From Olivibacter domesticus (GTDB lineage Bacteria > Bacteroidota > Bacteroidia > Sphingobacteriales > Sphingobacteriaceae), in NCBI RefSeq assembly GCF_900109575.1, contig NZ_FOAF01000011.1, forward strand, positions 62,001 to 126,000: DNA of 64,000 nt, read 5' to 3'. The translations under genes were made by a program, and so were the position numbers. The notes beneath the pieces are model-generated. The model ran no database searches. It was given only the letters and a program-made list of their open reading frames with translations, and had not been told where the DNA came from. The first letter of the stretch is position 1. Every line of letters starts with the position of its first letter. Positions 33,855 through 43,174 of this stretch are shown here, piece by piece.

Positions 33855-36584
33855 TCACTTATCTTTTACGTTAAATGTAAACTTATATTTACCTGAGCCC
33901 AACCAGTGCTCCTCCTTTGCTATATCCTTTCCATTTTCCTGTTTTATCGTTCCAGGCACAGCGTTCGGAAAAACAACTTTAGCTTTTGTATTAGGTGGCA
34001 CTTCCACAGCTAGCTGCATAACGCTGTTTTGAATTTGCCATGTAGCGCTTACCTTACCATAGACGCTCTCAAAAGAGGCTTCAGCATTCGTAATCCCGCC
34101 GCCTGGTTTGGGTGCTACCATAAATTGCTTATATCCAGGGAACTCCTCGATTGGTTGAATCCCGGCGATATTTTTATACATCCAATCGCCTATAGCGCCA
34201 TAGGCATAGTGGTTGAAAGAGTTCATTTCTTTATTTTGGAAAGTTCCATCTGGTTTTATTCCATCCCACCGCTCCCAAATAGTAGTAGCCCCTTTTTTAA
34301 CAGGATATAGCCAGGAAGGATATGTTTCCTGCATCAATAGCTTATAGGCGATATCTTCGTAACCGAACCGGCTAAGTACATGACATAAATAAGGTGTCCC
34401 TAAAAACCCGGTAGTAAGATGGTAATCATAACTTTCTATATTTTCTACCAATCTTTTTGCTGCTTGCGCTCTCCTACTCTCAGGCAGCATATCAAAATTT
34501 AATGCTAATACATAAGCTGTTTGAGAGCTGGAAACCAATCTCCCGGAAGGCGTTACAAATTCGTTTAAGAAAGCTGCTTTTACCTTCTCCAGCAGCGATT
34601 CATATTTTAATACATCCTCTTGCTTACCCAGCACCTTTGAAGTGTTGATCATCAGCTGTACAGAATGTGCGTAAAAGGTTTGGGCTATTAAATATTTATC
34701 AGTTATCGCTGCTTTACCATCTCTATCATCATCAGGAATATAAAATAGCCAGTCACCAAAATGCCAACCCTTATCCCACAAATTATTCGTGCTGTTATTT
34801 GTCATAAACTGCACCCACTTAGCCATGGATTCATACTGATCAGCAAGGATTTTTCGATCGCCGTAGACTTGATAAAAGTCCCACGGAATAATGGTAGAAG
34901 CATCTGCCCAACCCGCCGAACCTCCTTGTTCACCTTTCCAATAATAGGGAATAACATGCGGTATCGCCCCGTTTGAGAATTGATCTGCCTTTAAATCTTT
35001 TAACCATTTTATAAAAAAACCGGCTACATCCATATTATAAGCAGCCGTATTAAAGAATGCTTGTGCATCACCCGTCCAACCCAAGCGCTCATCACGCTGC
35101 GGACAATCCGTAGGTACATCTAGAAAGTTCCCTTTTTGTCCCCATTGTATATTGTGTTGAAGTTGATTGATTAGCGCATTGGATGTTTTAAACGTGCCGG
35201 TAGGTGCCATATCTGAATGTAACACAATTGCTTCTATATTGTCGGTCGTTATCTTCTCTTTTGCTCCCTCAATTTTTATATAACGAAAACCTTGAAAAGA
35301 AAAATGCGGATGGTAGGTTTCTTCTCCTTGACCACTTAAAATGTACATCAGCTGCTGCTTTGCTGCGCGTAAATTTTCTGTATAGAAATTACCTTCTTTA
35401 TCTAACACCTCCGCATGTGTGATTGTTAAAGAATCGCCAGCTTTACCATTTACTGTGAAATTCACCCATCCAACAAGATTCTGACCAAAATCAATTACTT
35501 TCTCGCCTTTTGGCGTGGTAATCACTTTTATCGGCTTTATCCGTTCATGGGCGGTTACCGGAGGTGCACTGGATATAATAAGATTATTAAGGGGAAGTTC
35601 ACTATTAACCAACACTTTATTCCAACCTTTACTATTAAAATCCGCATTTGACCAGTTAGCAATTTCCTTTCTTGCATCATATGTCTCCCCATTATATATG
35701 TCGGCTGAGCGTATCGGCCCATTGGTAGACATACTCCAGCTTTCGTCTGTAGCGATCACCTCTTTTTCTCCATTTTCGTATTCAACTAACAGTTGTGCTA
35801 ATAAGGCAGGCTCTTTTCCATAAAAATTTCTTCCACCCATCAAATTACCGCGATACCATCCATCACCTAGCATTACGCCGATTGCATTACTACCACTTAT
35901 TAATTGCGTGGACACGTCGTAAACCTGGTATTGTAATTGCTTATGAAAACTTGTCCAACCAGGGGTAAAATAGGCATTCCCTAATCTTTTGCCGTTTATA
36001 TAGGCGTCATAAAGTCCATAAGAGCTAATATAGAGTCTTGCCTTTTTTATCTTAGTTTTTAAGCTAAAGGCTTTTCTGAATAAGGGCGAAGGAGCAGTTT
36101 CTGTAGGGGTGACTTGACTGCTCTGAATCCACTTTGCTTTCCAATCACTAACATTTAGCAGTCCCATTTCCCAAAAATTCACTTCGCTCCATGGAGAGAC
36201 ATTTCCCTTATTATCCCAAATACGGACCTGCCAAAAATACCGCTCTCCACTTTTAAGTTCCTTCCCGTTATAAGGTATGTGAACGGAAGCTCCGTTGCCT
36301 ATCTTCCCGGAATTCCAGTAAATATTTTTTCCTTGTAAGCCTTTTACATCGTTTGCCACTCTTATTTCATAAGCGGTCTGAAGAACATCCTTTGCATCAG
36401 CACTGATCTTCCAACTTAAACGAGGATGAGGACTGTCGACCCCAATAGGATCCTTCTTGTATTCGCAGGTGATACCGTAGACCTTAATTGTTTCTTTGCC
36501 TTGCGTATAACCGCACCAGCAACAGAAGATCAACATGCAGCTCAAAATTTTTGTATTCATATTTAAAATAAATTTCTTGTTCAT
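33855..36584 (-). CDS. alpha-L-rhamnosidase, GH78
   Basis: A 909-residue exported enzyme cleaving terminal alpha-L-rhamnose. In order it shows a signal peptide, an N-terminal Ig-like domain (YGITCEYKKDPIGVDSPHPRLSWKI), the rhamnosidase beta-sandwich (ARLYISSYGLYDAYINGKRLG), a concanavalin-like domain, the six-hairpin barrel and a C-terminal sandwich. The catalytic segment DVPTDCPQRDERLGWTGDAQ and the second acidic segment TIWERWDGIKPDG...MNSFNHYAYG are intact. The frame opens with a TTG at 36602, but ATGs at 36584 and 36560 are better; the latter gives the shortest clean signal peptide. It follows the GH106 gene closely. Confidence 0.94.
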   Translation of the reverse strand: MNKKFILNMNTKILSCMLIFCCWCGYTQGKETIKVYGITCEYKKDPIGVDSPHPRLSWKISADAKDVLQTAYEIRVANDVKGLQGKNIYWNSGKIGNGASVHIPYNGKELKSGERYFWQVRIWDNKGNVSPWSEVNFWEMGLLNVSDWKAKWIQSSQVTPTETAPSPLFRKAFSLKTKIKKARLYISSYGLYDAYINGKRLGNAYFTPGWTSFHKQLQYQVYDVSTQLISGSNAIGVMLGDGWYRGNLMGGRNFYGKEPALLAQLLVEYENGEKEVIATDESWSMSTNGPIRSADIYNGETYDARKEIANWSNADFNSKGWNKVLVNSELPLNNLIISSAPPVTAHERIKPIKVITTPKGEKVIDFGQNLVGWVNFTVNGKAGDSLTITHAEVLDKEGNFYTENLRAAKQQLMYILSGQGEETYHPHFSFQGFRYIKIEGAKEKITTDNIEAIVLHSDMAPTGTFKTSNALINQLQHNIQWGQKGNFLDVPTDCPQRDERLGWTGDAQAFFNTAAYNMDVAGFFIKWLKDLKADQFSNGAIPHVIPYYWKGEQGGSAGWADASTIIPWDFYQVYGDRKILADQYESMAKWVQFMTNNSTNNLWDKGWHFGDWLFYIPDDDRDGKAAITDKYLIAQTFYAHSVQLMINTSKVLGKQEDVLKYESLLEKVKAAFLNEFVTPSGRLVSSSQTAYVLALNFDMLPESRRAQAAKRLVENIESYDYHLTTGFLGTPYLCHVLSRFGYEDIAYKLLMQETYPSWLYPVKKGATTIWERWDGIKPDGTFQNKEMNSFNHYAYGAIGDWMYKNIAGIQPIEEFPGYKQFMVAPKPGGGITNAEASFESVYGKVSATWQIQNSVMQLAVEVPPNTKAKVVFPNAVPGTIKQENGKDIAKEEHWLGSGKYKFTFNVKDK

Positions 36585-36605
36585 CGTACCATTATTTTTC
36601 AAAGG

Positions 36606-39602
36606 TTATTTATCCCACGCTTGTAATATGCTAACAGGGCCCAACAACCCTGAAGACCTCAACGTGTCATTCTTATCATACGGATTAAACGTTGTGAACG
36701 TAATACGTCGGCTATCATGGGGTTTGTAAGCCTGATCGCCTATTAATCGATTTATCCAAAGATTAGCCACTTCAATTTTTAACTGGTTATTTTTCTCTTT
36801 AATAGCTTCCGTCACATCAACACGCCAGGGTGCAGTCCAAACGGTGCCTAGGTCTTGGCCGTTTAGATATACCCTGGCCATATTTTTCACACGTCCCAGG
36901 TCAATAAAAATTCGTTTAGCTTTCGGTTTTTTTGGACAATCAAATGAGCGTTCATAGCTAACAATACCTGAATAATATTTCACACTATCGTTCGACGATT
37001 TAGTCCAATCCGTCAAAGTATCATAAATAGACTGTTTAGGCCCACCTAAACGGGTATCGAAAGTCAACCTCCAGTCACCATTTAATTTTTTTAGCTCTGC
37101 TAGCTGGATATGATTGCTTACCTGTTTATCAAAATCGTTATTTTCACTTTTAAACTTTGGGAAAACTACAAAATAACTTTGGTAAGGTTCAAACCTAATG
37201 GAAAGCGTAATGCTATTCCCTTTCTTATTAAATTCGGGTAATAACCGTCTTTCGCCGTTAATAGGATCCCATAGTTCAGGAGAGGTATTGGCCGTTTTGA
37301 ACTGAGCATTAACCAGCGTTGCCTGCGCTGTTTTGTTAGACAAAAAATAAATATCAAACTCGGGTGATGTCCGGTGGGTATATCGAACGGATTCAGTACC
37401 TTTAAAATCTTCCGCAATTCCTTTCTCTTTTAAAATATGGCTTATAAGCTCGTAAGTTGGATAAAGTTCTTGGCTTTTGTACAATGCAGCACCCCACCTT
37501 ATCTCACCCTTCCCAAAAGGCCTATTAGCAACCGATCTTGTTAGTGTGTCGGTCCCCCACAGATCCATACTGATTGATTTAACCTTTTGATCACATATCG
37601 GATAATCAACCAGACTAGGTGATTTTTTTGGCGGGTTGCCAACAACAGTGGCTCCATCTTCCACGAGTGATTTTATCTTATTTATGAATTGCGGTGTCAT
37701 GGTAGCAATGTTCGGCAATACCAGTATTTCATAACGTGCCCCACCGGGGAAAACTACCTGATGGTTTTTTACAGAAGCCTTCATGAGTTGGAGTGGGCTA
37801 CAACCATCAAAATTATAACCCCGTTTATCAGGCATGGTCTCATCATCTGTTGTGGCAGACGAAGGCGGCGTAAAAACTTGGGGAGCGCCTTCTGGTGTTA
37901 CATATAATATGTCTGCCACCGTACGCCCTTGCTGTAACATGTACGAGCATCTTGCAATATATTGGTGATAATCGCCAACCAGCGGCCACCAAGTTTGGTT
38001 TCTATCCCAATGAACACCGTACGGTCCCATCGTCATGCCCGGCCGCAAGCTATCGGGTAACGACTGATGCTGAAAAGTATGGTATAGAAACTGATTAATA
38101 CCGGATGCAAAGGCCCAGTCTCCCTGATTCTTCATCACTTCGGGGTACTGCTTCCATGCCTCATCATTTTGCGCTGTAAACGACTCGGCCGCTACCACTT
38201 GTTTCCCTCCAACGTGTGCAAGTGATGTTGCTTCATGTACACTAAAAATCGTATTAAAGCCATAACCTTCGCTCCAAAATTCTGCCATCGGCACATCCGC
38301 TATAGCCCCTAAATCGAAGTCAGCATTAGGATTCATGTCATAAGGTTCTATTGATAATTTCAACTTACGCTGATGACTATAATTCTTTAAATATTGAGCA
38401 TGATTAGCCAAAATAAGCTCCTGCGCTGTTAAACGTAAATCCCACAAAAACCGCTCACTCGTTTCGGTATCCTTTACGGTATAACCAGCATAAACAGGGT
38501 AAAAAGGAAGTGGATCATAACCTCTTCTTTTTGTAAATTCTTCTCTAAATTTAGTGGTCCAATTTTGAGCTCCCATTTCCCAACTATCAATATGCAAGCG
38601 CTTCAAGCCACCCGGTAAGTTATGGTTTCCGGTTCCAATTTTTTTCAGCAATACGCCTACATAGTTCTCCAGATGTCCGCGAAAAGCTGCGCTATCCATC
38701 TTATCTACTTCAAAGCCTAAGCCCGCTAACGGTGCCGGGCGCGTAATTGCACCGTTATTTCGGCTACCAAAACGCATAACAGTCCAATTCCCCTCGGGCA
38801 CATTCCAATTAAGTTTGCCATCAACTGTCAGCTTATCGCTTAAATCAATAATTTGCTGTTGCGGAATAGACCTGTTTATTGAGCCTTCCAAAACCGCCAA
38901 CATTGATAGTCGCGGCTTTACGTTGGGTACCGAAGAATAAGGCGCTCTATAGTAGAGTGCTTTTTCATCAATATCAGGTAGCGACTGCTGATCTGAAGGT
39001 GTGGGAAAGGCAAGCACGGCCACATCTCGGTAATAATTTAGCCATTTTTCTTTTAGCTCCTGCGTAAAAATGCCCTCACCGAAATAGGGTTTCTTTGGTA
39101 TTGGTAGAGGTAATTCTATATGCTGATGACGGCCATTGCCAGATACGCTCACACTGCTCGACACTAAGTGCTGCATAGACTGCTCGGGCTTTACCCACCG
39201 TCCGCCACTTCCTGCCCAGCCCGGTCCGGAGCCCAAAATTACCGCTATATTTAATCGTTCAGCCTCTTTAATAGCGTGGGCAAAGCAATCTTGCCATTCC
39301 TTTCCTAAAAAATTCACGTTGCCCCTAGGAACACCTACATTCACTTCCAAAAACACCACACTTCCAATCCCAGCCTTTTTCATGGATTCCAGATCTTTCG
39401 TCATAGCGTCCTTCGAAATATTACCATCCATAAAATACCAATAAACGCCCGGACGTACGGAATCAGGAGGATTTACAAAAGCCTCATAGAGTTTATCAGT
39501 CGTAACATGCTGTCGACTAGCTCTGTGACCACAGGTAGACAAAGTGAAAACTGAAACGATCACTACTAAATAGGTAAACAACTTCCTTTTGCAGGATACC
39601 AT
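36606..39602 (-). CDS. GH106 alpha-L-rhamnosidase, first copy, lipoprotein
   Basis: A 998-residue GH106 protein with a lipobox LSTC (Cys24), so anchored in the outer or inner membrane. The family start FVNPPDSVRPGVYWYFMDGNISKDAMTKDLESMKKAGI is followed by the TIM-barrel boxes GSGPGWAGSGGRWVKPEQSMQHLV, the GLKRLHIDSWEMGAQNWT segment and PMAEFWSEGYGF. C-terminal galactose-binding-like sandwiches (VYLNGQDLGTVWTAPWRVDV) are present. GH106 enzymes remove L-rhamnose from rhamnogalacturonan-type glycans. The gene has its own 214-bp leader with a shared operator-like motif at 39677-39691. Confidence 0.92.
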   Translation of the reverse strand: MVSCKRKLFTYLVVIVSVFTLSTCGHRASRQHVTTDKLYEAFVNPPDSVRPGVYWYFMDGNISKDAMTKDLESMKKAGIGSVVFLEVNVGVPRGNVNFLGKEWQDCFAHAIKEAERLNIAVILGSGPGWAGSGGRWVKPEQSMQHLVSSSVSVSGNGRHQHIELPLPIPKKPYFGEGIFTQELKEKWLNYYRDVAVLAFPTPSDQQSLPDIDEKALYYRAPYSSVPNVKPRLSMLAVLEGSINRSIPQQQIIDLSDKLTVDGKLNWNVPEGNWTVMRFGSRNNGAITRPAPLAGLGFEVDKMDSAAFRGHLENYVGVLLKKIGTGNHNLPGGLKRLHIDSWEMGAQNWTTKFREEFTKRRGYDPLPFYPVYAGYTVKDTETSERFLWDLRLTAQELILANHAQYLKNYSHQRKLKLSIEPYDMNPNADFDLGAIADVPMAEFWSEGYGFNTIFSVHEATSLAHVGGKQVVAAESFTAQNDEAWKQYPEVMKNQGDWAFASGINQFLYHTFQHQSLPDSLRPGMTMGPYGVHWDRNQTWWPLVGDYHQYIARCSYMLQQGRTVADILYVTPEGAPQVFTPPSSATTDDETMPDKRGYNFDGCSPLQLMKASVKNHQVVFPGGARYEILVLPNIATMTPQFINKIKSLVEDGATVVGNPPKKSPSLVDYPICDQKVKSISMDLWGTDTLTRSVANRPFGKGEIRWGAALYKSQELYPTYELISHILKEKGIAEDFKGTESVRYTHRTSPEFDIYFLSNKTAQATLVNAQFKTANTSPELWDPINGERRLLPEFNKKGNSITLSIRFEPYQSYFVVFPKFKSENNDFDKQVSNHIQLAELKKLNGDWRLTFDTRLGGPKQSIYDTLTDWTKSSNDSVKYYSGIVSYERSFDCPKKPKAKRIFIDLGRVKNMARVYLNGQDLGTVWTAPWRVDVTEAIKEKNNQLKIEVANLWINRLIGDQAYKPHDSRRITFTTFNPYDKNDTLRSSGLLGPVSILQAWDK

Positions 39603-39676
39603 AAGATAAGTTTATAAGTGATGATTTTAGGACTTCTAATTCAGATAAAGTAAGCTATTAATCTTATAAATAGCAA

Positions 39677-39691
39677 CCTGTACCATCCTGA
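39677..39691 (-). promoter_or_regulatory. operator-like motif upstream of the first GH106 gene
   Basis: CCTGTACCATCCTGA on the plus strand, 75 bp before the start codon, is identical at 14 of 15 positions to the site at 43136-43150 before the second GH106 gene. Each site is made of two CCTG-containing half-sites 10 bp apart, the layout favoured by AraC-type regulators. The rest of the 214-bp gap (39603-39816) shows nothing I can name. Confidence 0.5.
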
Positions 39692-39816
39692 AATTTTTAT
39701 TTTTCCTGGTCCTCAACGAACAATCTTTAACAGCGCTAAAGATCAAACTATAAGTACGTGATACGAGATATTTCATCTTTATTTAATCACTATTTTAGCA
39801 AGTGGTAAATTCTTCG

Positions 39817-42800
39817 TTAATACGAATATCGTTCTATGGTTACTGGCCCCAACAAACCTGCTGCATGCAGCTTTGAATCTGCGGTATAAGGATTAACATA
39901 GCTCCAACTCTTTCGCTTGTTTTCGGGTAATTGCAGATCACCAATTAAACGATTTACCCAAGTATTTACCACTTTTATCACTAACTTGTTTTGTCCCGCG
40001 TGGATGGCCGATGTAATATCCAGTTTATAGGGAGGTGTCCAAACACCACCAACATCCTGATCATTTACTTTGACTTTTGCTAAAGCTGTTAAAGACCCCA
40101 TATTAAGGAAGACCCGCTCGTCGGCAGTGGGTTCCTGAAGATCGATGGTTGTTTGATACCAAGCTGCTCCCGAATAATGAGCAATGCGTTCATCAGGGTG
40201 CTTTGACCAATCGGTCAGCCGATTAAATATTACTGGTTCTTCCGGCCCGCTCGCTTCTTTACTAAATGTCACGCTCCAAGGTTGATTCACGGCAATAGTT
40301 TTCTGAGCAGCTGGAAAATTCAGTCTGTCGGGCGCATCCTTCTTCGAGCCTTTTTTACGAAAGATAACAAATGCACTTTCATACGCCTCTAATGACAGCG
40401 GAATGGTTGTCGTATGCGCATCGGAGGTAAACTCCGGTAAATCCCACTGTTCACCTGTTATTCCATTCCATAACTCAGGAATCTTGCCGCTGACACGGAA
40501 AGACGGGTTAATTGTTACCTTTTTATCAGCTTGGTTCGACAAGAAATAAATATCCCCCTCTTCCAACCTCCGATGGATAAAGAGCGCAGTATCCCGGTCG
40601 GCCAATTTCATATCGGGCAGAATTTCCATTTTAGTGAGTGCCTCTTGCAGGTTGAGGCCCTGCATCACTAATCCTTTACCATACTTGTGGGTTGTCACCT
40701 GTTTTCCATCAATATTTCCCCACAATGTTTCCGCTAGTTGCTGCACCTGTTTGTCTGCTTCTCTATAATTTTGCAAACTAGGTGAGCGCTTTGGTTTAGG
40801 GCCTAAAATCACTCCGCCGTCTTTGACAAGTTTTTCAATTTTCTGCAGTAGTTCAGGCGTGATCGTTTCCAATTGAGGCAGTACCAATATGCGGTAAGAC
40901 ATCCCATCTGGCAATATAAACTTGCCATCTTTCACTGTTAGTCTATCACGAATCACTTCACCGTTAATATAGTCAAACGAATAACCTTGTGGAAGCACAG
41001 GATCCTGTATTCCGGTCATTTTCGGTGCATCCTCTCCGATAAAATAGGCTACATCCGCTACGTATTTCCCCTGCTGCAACATGAAATTGCAGCGCTTTAA
41101 ATAGCGAACGAACATATCCATATCATAGAACCAGGTATTAAAGCGATTAAATTCGTTACCGAACCAAGCATTCACACCCGGCTTTTTATCCTCATATGGT
41201 TGTTGAATATACACGTGCAATAAGGTATTGTTTATCCCCTCCGTAAAGAAACGGTCACCTCGCTGTTTCATCATTGCAGGATAGCGTCCAAAAGTGTTGC
41301 CCGCAGCGGTAAATGATTCTGCCGAAACTTTATTTTTACCATAAATATGTGCAGCAGAAGATGCAGCACGATTTTCTATATTCCCGAGCTCCCCCTCACT
41401 CCAAAACTCACCTCCTACCTCATCCGATTGCCCGCCGTATTGTAGAAACTCACCTGGAAATCCCCAATGCCCGTAATTTTCAAGCCATATTGTTAAGCCA
41501 TGTTTGTGGCTAACATCACGCAGACCACCCACATATTCATAGGCAACATTATCTGCCACAAAACGTCTTAGATCCCATAGAAATCGGTCTGATTCATCCT
41601 GGCTTCCTACCACATTTCCATACATCACGGGAATATATTTGGCCGGGTCATAGCCATAATGTTTTTTAAATTTACTGATAAAATCATCCGTCCAATTCTG
41701 TCCTCCCATCTCATAACTATCTTGTACAGCCACCCTCCAAGTTTTGCGATCCTCCGCAGGTATTCGCTTTATTATCTCCCCAAGAAAAGCATCAAAGTGT
41801 TTTATCACATGTTCATGATTCATTTTGTCAACTTCCAGTCCCGTTCCCTCTGGAGATGCCGGCCCGTTTTTAACACCCGTTGGTACCATACCCGTACGTA
41901 ATATCACCCAATCCCCTGCCGGCGCTTCCCAATTTAAAGTTCCATCTGTAGACATATTTGTGGTGATATCCAGTACATCGGATTTATTAACGAGGTATTC
42001 TTTATCAGCAATGGCTGCTTGCCGCTTCCATTGATAGTCATGCCAATAAGGTAAAGGTGTGGGATGCATTCTAGCCAGCACTTTTTCATTGAAACGCTCC
42101 ACTTTGGGGGTTGACGTGATTTCTATTTCTGCAATCCCTGCGCCAGGTGAAACGTTATCAAAAGTCAAACGAAAAGATTTTCCTCTCACAGCGTCAAATG
42201 AAACGGTTACCGGCGCAAACTGTTCAAAACCAACATTGAGTTCATTATTGCTTCGATCCAAACTAAATTTTTTAACTTCCTGATAGCCATCATCAAGTAG
42301 TACCTCGAATTTAACATCCATACGCATATTACGTTTCGAAGGATAGACCGTTAAACTTCTTGCTACATATTCTTCAGGAGAAGAAAAGGTAAGAACCGAA
42401 GCTTGGTTTTCAGGTATCCGCACTTCCGTTTCCTTATTTTTATCGATAAGTTTTGATAGTGCTGCAAGTGTTGGCTTTGACGAAATTTTTGGGGATCGAT
42501 CGGCTAATGAATTTGCATAATCCTTCGGTGCACGAAATGCAATAACACGAACATCTTGAAATGCTCCCGAAGGCTTTGAAAGTTTCTTTGAAACTTTTTG
42601 TCCTCCTTTTAACAAGGTCTCGGTACTGGCCAAATAGCGCATAGCCTCCTCCGGTTTTACCCATGGCCCACCCGACTGGCTCCAGCCCGGACTATTGAAC
42701 AGTCCGATTTCAATATTAAGATCCGTGGCCGTTTTTAAAGCCGTATGTGTAATATCCCACCATTCATCTGAAAACAATTTAACCTTTCCATAGGGTACAT

Positions 42801-43071
42801 CCTCCAAACCAATGTTGCCGATAAAAGCTCGGTTAATACCAATGGCTTTCATGGCTTTTAAATCTTTAATGACCCCCTCTTTAGAAATATTATCAGAAAG
42901 CCAATACCAATAGACACTTGTCTGAATGGAGTCTGGTGGTGTTTGAAATCCTTTCTCGATATTCGAGAAGGCAACATTATTTTCGTTTGATGAGCATGAT
43001 GCAAAAAGACATAAAAACACAGCGAACAACTTCGTGCCAATACTTTTTCTATGCAAGCGATTATAGATCAT
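39817..43071 (-). CDS. GH106 alpha-L-rhamnosidase, second copy, lipoprotein
   Basis: A 1084-residue GH106 protein related to, but clearly different from, the downstream copy. Lipobox FASC (Cys26). Family boxes are FQTPPDSIQTSVYWYWLSDNISKEGVIKDLKAMKAIGI, FNSPGWSQSGGPWVKPEEAMRYL, VQDSYEMGGQNWTDDF and GGEFWSEGELGN. It carries about 90 extra residues, including a discoidin-like insert near 200-320. C-terminal sandwich domains are present (VKVNDQDVGGVWTPPYKLDI). It probably acts on a rhamnosyl linkage different from that of its neighbour. A 103-bp gap with an operator-like motif separates it from eboF, so it starts its own transcript or is boosted there. Confidence 0.92.
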   Translation of the reverse strand: MIYNRLHRKSIGTKLFAVFLCLFASCSSNENNVAFSNIEKGFQTPPDSIQTSVYWYWLSDNISKEGVIKDLKAMKAIGINRAFIGNIGLEDVPYGKVKLFSDEWWDITHTALKTATDLNIEIGLFNSPGWSQSGGPWVKPEEAMRYLASTETLLKGGQKVSKKLSKPSGAFQDVRVIAFRAPKDYANSLADRSPKISSKPTLAALSKLIDKNKETEVRIPENQASVLTFSSPEEYVARSLTVYPSKRNMRMDVKFEVLLDDGYQEVKKFSLDRSNNELNVGFEQFAPVTVSFDAVRGKSFRLTFDNVSPGAGIAEIEITSTPKVERFNEKVLARMHPTPLPYWHDYQWKRQAAIADKEYLVNKSDVLDITTNMSTDGTLNWEAPAGDWVILRTGMVPTGVKNGPASPEGTGLEVDKMNHEHVIKHFDAFLGEIIKRIPAEDRKTWRVAVQDSYEMGGQNWTDDFISKFKKHYGYDPAKYIPVMYGNVVGSQDESDRFLWDLRRFVADNVAYEYVGGLRDVSHKHGLTIWLENYGHWGFPGEFLQYGGQSDEVGGEFWSEGELGNIENRAASSAAHIYGKNKVSAESFTAAGNTFGRYPAMMKQRGDRFFTEGINNTLLHVYIQQPYEDKKPGVNAWFGNEFNRFNTWFYDMDMFVRYLKRCNFMLQQGKYVADVAYFIGEDAPKMTGIQDPVLPQGYSFDYINGEVIRDRLTVKDGKFILPDGMSYRILVLPQLETITPELLQKIEKLVKDGGVILGPKPKRSPSLQNYREADKQVQQLAETLWGNIDGKQVTTHKYGKGLVMQGLNLQEALTKMEILPDMKLADRDTALFIHRRLEEGDIYFLSNQADKKVTINPSFRVSGKIPELWNGITGEQWDLPEFTSDAHTTTIPLSLEAYESAFVIFRKKGSKKDAPDRLNFPAAQKTIAVNQPWSVTFSKEASGPEEPVIFNRLTDWSKHPDERIAHYSGAAWYQTTIDLQEPTADERVFLNMGSLTALAKVKVNDQDVGGVWTPPYKLDITSAIHAGQNKLVIKVVNTWVNRLIGDLQLPENKRKSWSYVNPYTADSKLHAAGLLGPVTIERYSY

Positions 43072-43135
43072 GAAATTAGGATTTAATTGGTAATATTGTT
43101 TATTACAAGTTTAACATAAATATCAATTGGTTCAT

Positions 43136-43150
43136 CCTGTACTATCCTGA
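43136..43150 (-). promoter_or_regulatory. operator-like motif upstream of the second GH106 gene
   Basis: CCTGTACTATCCTGA on the plus strand; with the preceding AT it reads ATCCTG-TACT-ATCCTG, an exact hexamer direct repeat with a 10-bp period. It is 65 bp upstream of the GH106 start codon and matches the site at 39677-39691 in 14 of 15 bases. Likely bound by an AraC-type or hybrid two-component regulator not encoded in this window. Confidence 0.5.
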
Positions 43151-43174
43151 TTGCTACAGCAGACCGAATTGATA

